A DNA stretch of 64,000 nucleotides from Bicyclus anynana. Its lineage: Eukaryota; Arthropoda; Insecta; Lepidoptera; Nymphalidae. The notes under the pieces are model-generated. The model was not told the origin of the DNA. It did not search any database and saw nothing but the letters and a program-made list of their open reading frames with translations. Positions 57,604-64,000 of the stretch are shown one piece after another. Every line of letters starts with the position of its first letter. Position 1 is the stretch's first letter. The position numbers and the translations under genes were made by a program. The stretch spans positions 13,117,561 through 13,181,560 of the forward strand of contig NC_069093.1 of assembly GCF_947172395.1 (NCBI RefSeq), given 5' to 3'.

Positions 57604-58614
57604 ATGGTGAAGGCCAGGAAATGGGTCGTCAAAAAACACTTCGACGGTGTTCCTAAGCTATCGGACTTTGAAATCGTGGAGTACGAACTGCCACCGCTCA
57701 AAGATGGAGAAGTTTTGCTCAAAACCGAGTGGGTCAGCGTGGACCCTTACCTGCGTGCGTACAACAAGAATGTTCCTGTGCCCTACGATCAGTTTAGTTT
57801 CCAAGTCGGAGTGGTTAAAGAAACAAGGAATCCCAAATTCCCAGTGGGTACTAAAGTAGTCACCCACAAGGGTTGGTGCGACTATGTCATTGTAAGAGAA
57901 ACGTCACCCGAAGTGGGAGAATTCCCCAAGGAGTTAACATACAAATTGCCTGATTTGCAAGGCCTTTCACCTTCATTAGGAGTTGGCGCCGTTGGAATGC
58001 CAGGAGTGACAGCTTACTTCGGATTCCTTCAAGTTTGTCAGCCGAAAGCTGGAGAAACTGTGGTTGTAACCGGGGCAGCGGGTGCTGTAGGCTCACTGGT
58101 GGGTCAGATCGCGAAGATCAAGGGCTGCAGAGTCATAGGTTTCGCTGGTTCTGACGAGAAATGCAAATGGTTAGAAAAGGAACTCGGTTTCGACAAAGCT
58201 CTCAATTACAAGAAGGTGGACGCGCTAACAGCTTTGAAAGCGGCCGCGCCAAAGGGCATAGACTGTTACTTCGACAATGTTGGAGGCGAACTGAGTAGTA
58301 CAATCATAAGCCAAATGAATGTAAGAGGGAGAGTGGCAGTATGCGGCAGCATCAGCTCTTACAACGACAGAGACATACCCAAAGCATCGATTTTACAACC
58401 GTCCTTGGTTCTCAAGGAATTGAGGATTGAAGGATTTATTATTTGGCGTTGGATCGACCGTTGGTCAGAGGGTTTCCCTCAGTTGGTGGCTTGGATCAAG
58501 AGCGGCCAGCTGAAACCAGCGGAGCATGTCACGGAGGGTTTCGACAAACTGTACGATGCGTTTGTTGGAATGCTGGCCGGAGAGAACACCGGTAAAGCTG
58601 TCGTTAAAATTTGA
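57604..58614 (+). CDS. prostaglandin reductase 1-like enzyme, copy 5
   Basis: 336 residues; acceptor at 57582, stop TGA rather than TAA, followed by AATAAA at 58653. Core motifs as in the other copies. It is the most diverged protein: V57, R75, RETSPEVGEFPKEL (98-111), FLQVCQ, K188 (EKCKWL), L208, and 239-292 with NVRGRVAVCGSISSYNDRDI, IIWRWIDRWSEGFPQ. The opening 50 or so codons and the last 35 are almost identical to copies 2-4. The 3' flank is unique, so this is the array's right end. Confidence 0.93.
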   Translation: MVKARKWVVKKHFDGVPKLSDFEIVEYELPPLKDGEVLLKTEWVSVDPYLRAYNKNVPVPYDQFSFQVGVVKETRNPKFPVGTKVVTHKGWCDYVIVRETSPEVGEFPKELTYKLPDLQGLSPSLGVGAVGMPGVTAYFGFLQVCQPKAGETVVVTGAAGAVGSLVGQIAKIKGCRVIGFAGSDEKCKWLEKELGFDKALNYKKVDALTALKAAAPKGIDCYFDNVGGELSSTIISQMNVRGRVAVCGSISSYNDRDIPKASILQPSLVLKELRIEGFIIWRWIDRWSEGFPQLVAWIKSGQLKPAEHVTEGFDKLYDAFVGMLAGENTGKAVVKI

Positions 58615-60024
58615 AAATTAAGTTTGTAAACTTTTTTATTTAGTGTCCTGTTAATAAACGTGAAAGTTTCTGATAGCTTTGTTTATTAGGGCCACCGGCA
58701 AATTCATGGATTGCCACATTGGTTAATGTGTATTTTTTCCAATGATATTACTCAGAACTTACTGCGATGGGCTTCGGGCCGAAGGACCCGTCGAGCCAGA
58801 GACGGGTGTTGTAACTATAGGGTGGCACAGTGCCATTCTGCCACCCTATAGTTACAACTAGCTTTACCAGGTGTCCGAATAAAGCCGGACATAGTTAAGC
58901 TTTTTAATTGCGTGTCCGGCCACAACAAACGGCGTCCGGATTTTGATAGGCTTTTTACATTTCTAGAACTTAATTTTTATTAATGACTTCATTTCAATCA
59001 TTAATAACTATTAGTATCTAATAATTTACTACAACTGGTTCGATTTTATTTATATTTAATTAGAATTTAACAATATTTATACAAATAGTCAAGCTCATTT
59101 TACATATTTTTTTTGGCGTACTACGTACCTACCTAGAGATACAAAATCCTCAATAATATGTCCGTGTGAGAGTATCCGGCCTTTTCACCCTAATGTCCGG
59201 CCAAACGGACTAGTCTGTCCGGCTATTGGACTTGGCACCCTGGCAACCCACGTTACAACACAGGGTAGGTACCTACTTAATAATTATTATATCAAAAAAT
59301 CAAAATTCATTTATTTCAAGTAGGCTCAGTTTACAAGCACTTTTGATACGTCAGTTGACTATTTGTAAAGATTCTACTACTACCACCGGTTCGGAAGGCA
59401 GGTTCTGCTGAGAAGAAACTCAACAGTTGCTCTTTAAAAAAAGCATACAGTATTATAATTTACCTACAATTGATGACAACATTACACTTTCTTATAGTTT
59501 TACTTCTTGTGTTGAGGTGGAAGCTGATCCAATGGCCTCCAAACACCTTTATGTTTAAGGAACTCATCAATGGTGTAGTAACCTCGATTAAGTATACGTA
59601 TATTATGTACCTACTACAAACAACTTTATATTATTTATCTATCTATGGGTATCTCTTATGTAACCAACGATCTATACGAGTATATGTTAAATACTACAAT
59701 ATATGAGATGTTTCTTAAGTCAACAATGACTTGTTGACGATCTAAAGATAACAGTCAACATGCATATAATTATGCAGTATGTATAGGTATTACTAGGTAC
59801 GTAAATACGAGTAAAGTCGGAAAAGATAGTCGAGGTCTTTTTCATTACAATGAGGTTTATAACTTTATATAGCCCGGTCAATTTAAATATTTGAGGGTAC
59901 GTTAATTCAGATAAAGCTGAAAATTGGTGAAATCTTTTAAAACATAATCACTTGTTGACGATCTAAAGATAACAGTCAACATGCATAATTATAGTAGGTA
60001 TTACTGCGTACGTAAATGTAAGTA
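58615..60024. other. right flank of the array, gene-free
   Basis: Holds the copy 5 3' UTR, a perfect 20-bp inverted repeat (58808-58827/58839-58858, gttgtaactatagggtggca), and a direct repeat of taacagtcaacatgcata around 59749 and 59970. Short open frames have no support. Confidence 0.5.
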
Positions 60025-60386
60025 AGTACTTGTAATAAATCTGTAGAGAGGTCAATTGTGTACATGAAATAATATTTCCAAAATAACTATCAGTGATTAG
60101 TGATCGATACTCATGCCAAAAAATGCAATCAGTAAAAGTTTTTGTCTGTCTGTTCGTTCTAGAAACAAAAACTACTCACCGGATTTTAACGAAATTTGGT
60201 ACAGTTATTCTTCATACTCCTGGGCAGGTTATAGTATACTTTTCATCCCGCTACGATCAATAGGAGCAGAGCAGTGAAGGGAAATGATGGGAAAAGGGGA
60301 GAAGTTACTCCATTTTTACAGCGATTCTACTGTAAGGGCTGGATTAACAAAGTCTAAGGGCGGACGAAATCACGGGCGTCCGCTAT
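60025..60386 (+). mobile_element. 8.7-kb repeat family, most complete copy
   Basis: Runs from gtaataaatctgtagagagg to gggcggacgaaatcacgggcgtccgct, matching 8656-8995 and the reverse copies at 31 kb and 56 kb. The GC-rich end resembles Helitron-like 3' ends. Confidence 0.72.
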
Positions 60387-60683
60387 TTATTAATAAAAAA
60401 GGTCCCCATCGATCCGGTACCTGGAAAAAAAAATCATCCCCACTTTGCATAAGGTATAACCTTATAAAAACACTCGCTAAGGTGCGCGCGGGCCATGGGC
60501 GTGTAGCGATGAATGGAAAACCCACGACTGATGCACCTCACTACCCCGCACGCACGATTTCACACCCGCGCAGTCTTTCCCCCCGTCACCCGCATACCAT
60601 TGGAGTGTCATTAACGAACGTGCCAAGCAGGCAAATTAGCAGGGCTGGCAAAATGACACAAAATAAGAATTACCTAGTTAAAT

Positions 60684-62440
60684 GATTATGAAACACGGCT
60701 AAAACTCACGTGATATTACGTCGGAGTATGCCCGACTAGTTTCGAACCCATACGGGGCCCTTAGTCATGAGCTGGTTCTTGCATCGCGGCACGATCCAAA
60801 CTGCGAAGCGGCTGCGCGACGCGCTGCTGCACGCATTGCGCGCGCGGAGAGGGGTTGAGTGGTGGGGAGTGAAGGTTCCGTTACACTCTCCGACGGTTCA
60901 TTAATGTCATCTTCATTAGACTCGTCTTCTTGTAAGCAAACCGAACTAATGCTATCTTGTTCCAAGTTTGTTGTATGTGACAATGAAAGAAATAGCGGTT
61001 TCCACGCTGTGGGCAGCAACCATCCATGATCCCGATTAAAATTCGGGTGACGACTAATTTCTATCGCTTCACGTATCTTACGAGGTACTAGAAACTTTTC
61101 CCTTGACAATACAGAAGCCTTATCAAAACGGATATAATGTAGTGGCCAATATATTTATGGAGTGGGTGGAACACGAGTTGGTCGATAAAATGACGTATAG
61201 ACCGCGTTTTTGGCTGCGTTATGTGGATGATGTGTTTGCCATTGTAAACAGGGATGATTTGGCCATAATATTCCAGTGTCTCAACAGTCTACATGAGAAG
61301 GTTCATTTTACGAAAGAGGAAGAAAAAGAGGGCGGTCTGCCATTTTTAGACGTGATGGTGATCCGGGGGTCTGGTGGTGAATTACATACAACGGTGTACC
61401 GAAAACCGACTCATACCAACAGATATCTCCATGCGAGTTCGCACCACCATCCGTCGCAGATATCGTCGGTACCAAGAAGCCTCATAAATCGAGCCCTAAG
61501 TCTTTGTGACCCACCCTATATTGAGTGCGAACTAAGAGTGGTGAGACAGGCGCTGGAGAACAATGGCTATAGTTGGCGTCAGAGTTCCAGATGGGCACAA
61601 ACAACAACTAGGCGGAAACCGTCCTGTGTGAACCGGTCTCCAGTGTACTTAACATATGTGAAGGGCGTGACGGACAAAATCAGCCACTATCTCCGACGGA
61701 GATTTGACATAGTGACGCGGTTTCGTCCACCTGCACTGGTGAAGAGTATACTGCGATCGCCTAAGGATAGGGATCCGCTGAACGTGCCCGGGGTGTACAA
61801 GATTCCGTGTGACTGTGGTAGATCATACATCGGTGAGACTCGCCGTAACATCACCACAAGGGTAAAAGAACACATACGGAGCATGAAGAATGTGGACACG
61901 GACGGTTCAGCAATAGCCGAGCATGTTCTAGCTTCGGGTACGACTCATTATATCCGTTTTGATAAGGCTTCTGTATTGTCAAGGGAAAAGTTTCTAGTAC
62001 CTCGTAAGATACGTGAAGCGATAGAAATTAGTCGTCACCCGAATTTTAATCGGGATCATGGATGGTTGCTGCCCACAGCGTGGAAACCGCTATTTCTTTC
62101 ATTGTCACATACAACAAACTTGGAACAAGATAGCATTAGTTCGGTTTGCTTACAAGAAGACGAGTCTAATGAAGATGACATTAATGAACCGTCGGAGAGT
62201 GTAACGGAACCTTCACTCCCCACCACTCAACCCCTCTCCGCGCGCGCAATGCGTGCAGCAGCGCGTCGCGCAGCCGCTTCGCAGTTTGGATCGTGCCGCG
62301 ATGCAAGAACCAGCTCATGACTAAGGGCCCCGTATGGGTTCGAAACTAGTCGGGCATACTCCGACGTAATATCACGTGAGTTTTAGCCGTGTTTCATAAT
62401 CATTTAATATGAATAACACTCACGATAGTTTAAATTCTAA
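60684..62440 (+). mobile_element. Penelope-like element, 5'-truncated with inverted 3' duplication
   Basis: Flanked by a 16-bp direct duplication aattacctagttaaat (60668-60683 and 62441-62456). Left arm 60679-61139 is a reverse complement of 61945-62405, about 460 bp, almost identical. Between the arms lie the reverse transcriptase and endonuclease ORF. An inverted copy of the 3' part joined to a truncated 5' end is a known structural habit of Penelope-like elements. A smaller relative is at 6870-7132. Confidence 0.9.
61103..62320 (+). CDS. Penelope-like reverse transcriptase/GIY-YIG endonuclease, N-terminally truncated
   Basis: 405-codon frame. True element sequence starts about residue 13 with VVANIFMEWVEHEL, the end of an RT motif. 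The catalytic RYVDDVF box is at 39-45, followed by thumb text (GGLPFLDVMV, TVYRKPTHTNRYLH). The GIY-YIG nuclease is at about 228-270: GVYKIPCDCGRSYIGETRRN with downstream Arg and His residues (TTRVKEHIRSM). RT copies element RNA and GIY-YIG nicks the target. The first dozen residues are antisense of the inverted arm and are not native. The N-terminal half of RT is missing, so the copy cannot be autonomous, although the remaining frame has no stop, implying a young insertion. The left arm carries a mirrored 114-codon frame (61109-60765, minus) from the same C-terminus. Confidence 0.9.
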   Translation: MTIQKPYQNGYNVVANIFMEWVEHELVDKMTYRPRFWLRYVDDVFAIVNRDDLAIIFQCLNSLHEKVHFTKEEEKEGGLPFLDVMVIRGSGGELHTTVYRKPTHTNRYLHASSHHHPSQISSVPRSLINRALSLCDPPYIECELRVVRQALENNGYSWRQSSRWAQTTTRRKPSCVNRSPVYLTYVKGVTDKISHYLRRRFDIVTRFRPPALVKSILRSPKDRDPLNVPGVYKIPCDCGRSYIGETRRNITTRVKEHIRSMKNVDTDGSAIAEHVLASGTTHYIRFDKASVLSREKFLVPRKIREAIEISRHPNFNRDHGWLLPTAWKPLFLSLSHTTNLEQDSISSVCLQEDESNEDDINEPSESVTEPSLPTTQPLSARAMRAAARRAAASQFGSCRDARTSS

Positions 62441-62481
62441 AATTACCTAGTTAAATAAATTAATTAAAAAAGTTTTTTTTT

Positions 62482-62810
62482 GACGGCCTCCGTGGCGCAG
62501 TGGTATGCGCGGTGGATTTATAAGACGGAGGTCCTGGGTTCGATCCCGGGCTGGGCAGATTGAGATTTTCTTAATTTGTCCAGGTCTGGCTGGGGGAGGC
62601 TTCGGCCGTGGCTAGTTACCACCCTTCCGGCAAAGACGTACCGCCAAGCGATTTAGCGTTCCGGTACGATGCCGTGTAGAAACCGAAAGGGGTGTGGATT
62701 TTCATCCTCCTCCTAACGTTTTAGCCCGCTTCCATCTTAGACTGCATCATCACTTACCATCAGGTGAGATTGTAGTCAAGGGCTAATTTGTAAAGAATAA
62801 AAAAAATTGT
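62482..62810 (+). mobile_element. tRNA-derived SINE, full-length
   Basis: Starts tgacggcctccgtggcgcag, A box GCGCAGTGGTATGCG, B box GGTTCGATCCC, ends tgtaaagaataaaaaaaatt. The best preserved copy in the window. It sits 25 bases after the Penelope-like element's duplication. Confidence 0.87.
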
Positions 62811-63966
62811 AAAATAGTAAAAGATAGTTTATTAAACAAATTATTATGAAAAATCAGTATCTTACGTCTAACCTTAACTATTTATCCTTATAGTAATTAT
62901 TGTAAATTAAACTTGTTACTGCCACTGTTGATTTCTTTCAATATTTTACAGCGCAAAATTTTATTCATTAAAAACAATTTCGCTTGCGCAAAAGAATTGG
63001 ATTTTAAATTCTATCGCAATTGTTTTTATATATATAAGAAGAATTATTTATAGACGATATAAATTAATATTTTATATAAGTATTTATTATATAAAATTAA
63101 TTTGACTTTGAATTCATAATATTATCATTACAATTGAATTCCTGACGAAACAGTGAAATATCAATCAAGCTCATTTATTTAAAGTCAATTTCTGATTTAT
63201 TGTTTGTTTCGAAAACGTACTACAATTTTAAAAAATATTTTACCATGAGCTAGATTATCAGCGAGAAACATAGGCTATATTTCATCATAAAATACCCACT
63301 GGAAAGGGTTTATCATAAGTTAGTTCACATTCAGACTCTAACTTAGCTTATTGGGCGTGACTATGTCGTTTTTAGGGCTGCTTGAAACTCCCAGAACTTT
63401 CCAGAATTTATTTCTATATTTATTACATTTCTATTACTTCAAAACAAGTAACCCTCAGTTAAATGTGTAGATAATCGAGGCTTTTCAGTTTCAATTTTAA
63501 TTTTTAATAAATAACCTAAGAAATACAATATTGTAACTAAGGCACCCAGTTAACGATTAAAGATCCATCATAAAACGAACATTTTTGGCAAACTTGCATT
63601 TTCAAAATTGAATTTTCCAAACGCTTCAAACAGAGCCTCTCGTTGAATACAATACATACGAGTACGTAGATACCAGTGGCGAAGGATGGCATTTAAATGA
63701 AAGTAAGCTGAAGCCCAAGGAAAAGGAAATTCATACAGCGTGATACAAACACCGGTTTCTCATATTTCCATACATATTCATTACAACAATGAATATCTAT
63801 GTAGGTATTCCAATTATTGTTTTATACTAAGTGATCCAAATTTAGCGATTCCACTTATTTATATTACTTGTTTACTTACATTATATATTTTTATGCATCA
63901 TCATATAAAAAATTATTCATTTTAACACACATTTCGACATTGAAGACAATATTTATATATTATATA
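62811..63966. other. gene-free AT-rich stretch
   Basis: No gene, clear repeat or RNA gene recognised. Small dyads such as aaattaatattttatataag are too short to mean much. Confidence 0.45.
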
Positions 63967-64000
63967 GCCGACGCCCGCGACTTCGTCCGCGTGAAACTCG
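63967..64000 (-). mobile_element. Helitron-like 3' end, cut by the window edge
   Basis: agccgacgcccgcgacttcgtccgcgtg is the reverse-oriented end of the CTAG-terminated repeats; the rest lies beyond the window. Confidence 0.6.

Noticed and set aside
60765..61109. 114-codon minus-strand frame
   Set aside because: It is the mirror image of the Penelope-like ORF C-terminus in the inverted arm, not a separate gene.
62482..62555. tRNA gene at the SINE head
   Set aside because: A- and B-box-like words are present, but the same sequence recurs with a fixed non-tRNA body and A tail, so it is a SINE.

Overview
This window reads as nuclear DNA of a moth or butterfly (Lepidoptera). It is AT-rich, its genes are split by GT-AG introns, and it is dense in repeats typical of that order: tRNA-derived SINEs, Helitron-like elements that start near TCCTACTAATATTATAAA and end in CTAG, hAT-type MITEs, 3' scraps of non-LTR retrotransposons and Penelope-like elements. 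No bacterial or viral gene, rRNA or CRISPR array is visible. Exon models below come from reading splice sites and frames by eye; family names come from motif recognition, without database searches.

Layout. 1-3.9 kb: a 224-bp tandem repeat, a SINE and the first two coding exons of a STUB1/CHIP-like co-chaperone ubiquitin ligase on the minus strand, running off the left edge. 4-9.6 kb: mobile-element-rich spacer with a possible terminal exon at 6.7 kb. 9.7-14.7 kb: a nine-exon minus-strand gene with an F-box, resembling FBXW10, whose WD40 repeats I cannot find. 16.0-25.3 kb: a complete 13- or 14-exon plus-strand M13 (neprilysin-like) membrane metallopeptidase; all its exon phases join and give about 1,095 residues. 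It carries an unusual, very basic insert of about 170 residues. 27.1-28.2 kb: two minus-strand exons forming the C-terminal end of an unrecognised, probably membrane, protein. 33.2-33.5 kb: one minus-strand first exon of an unrecognised protein.

35.7-58.6 kb: the main feature, five tandem, same-strand copies of a prostaglandin reductase 1-like gene (zinc-independent medium-chain dehydrogenase/reductase; 336, 336, 335, 336 and 336 residues). Each has its coding region in one exon, a conserved upstream promoter/leader block and a 5'-UTR intron. Copies 2 and 3, with their spacers, are nearly identical. Copies 4 and 5 differ mainly in two short protein segments. The array looks like a recent, still homogenising expansion of an NADPH-dependent enone/aldehyde-detoxifying enzyme.

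60.7-62.4 kb: a 5'-truncated Penelope-like element (reverse transcriptase plus GIY-YIG endonuclease) whose broken end is fused to an inverted copy of its own 3' part, flanked by a 16-bp target duplication. A full-length SINE follows, then repeat-poor AT-rich DNA to the end.
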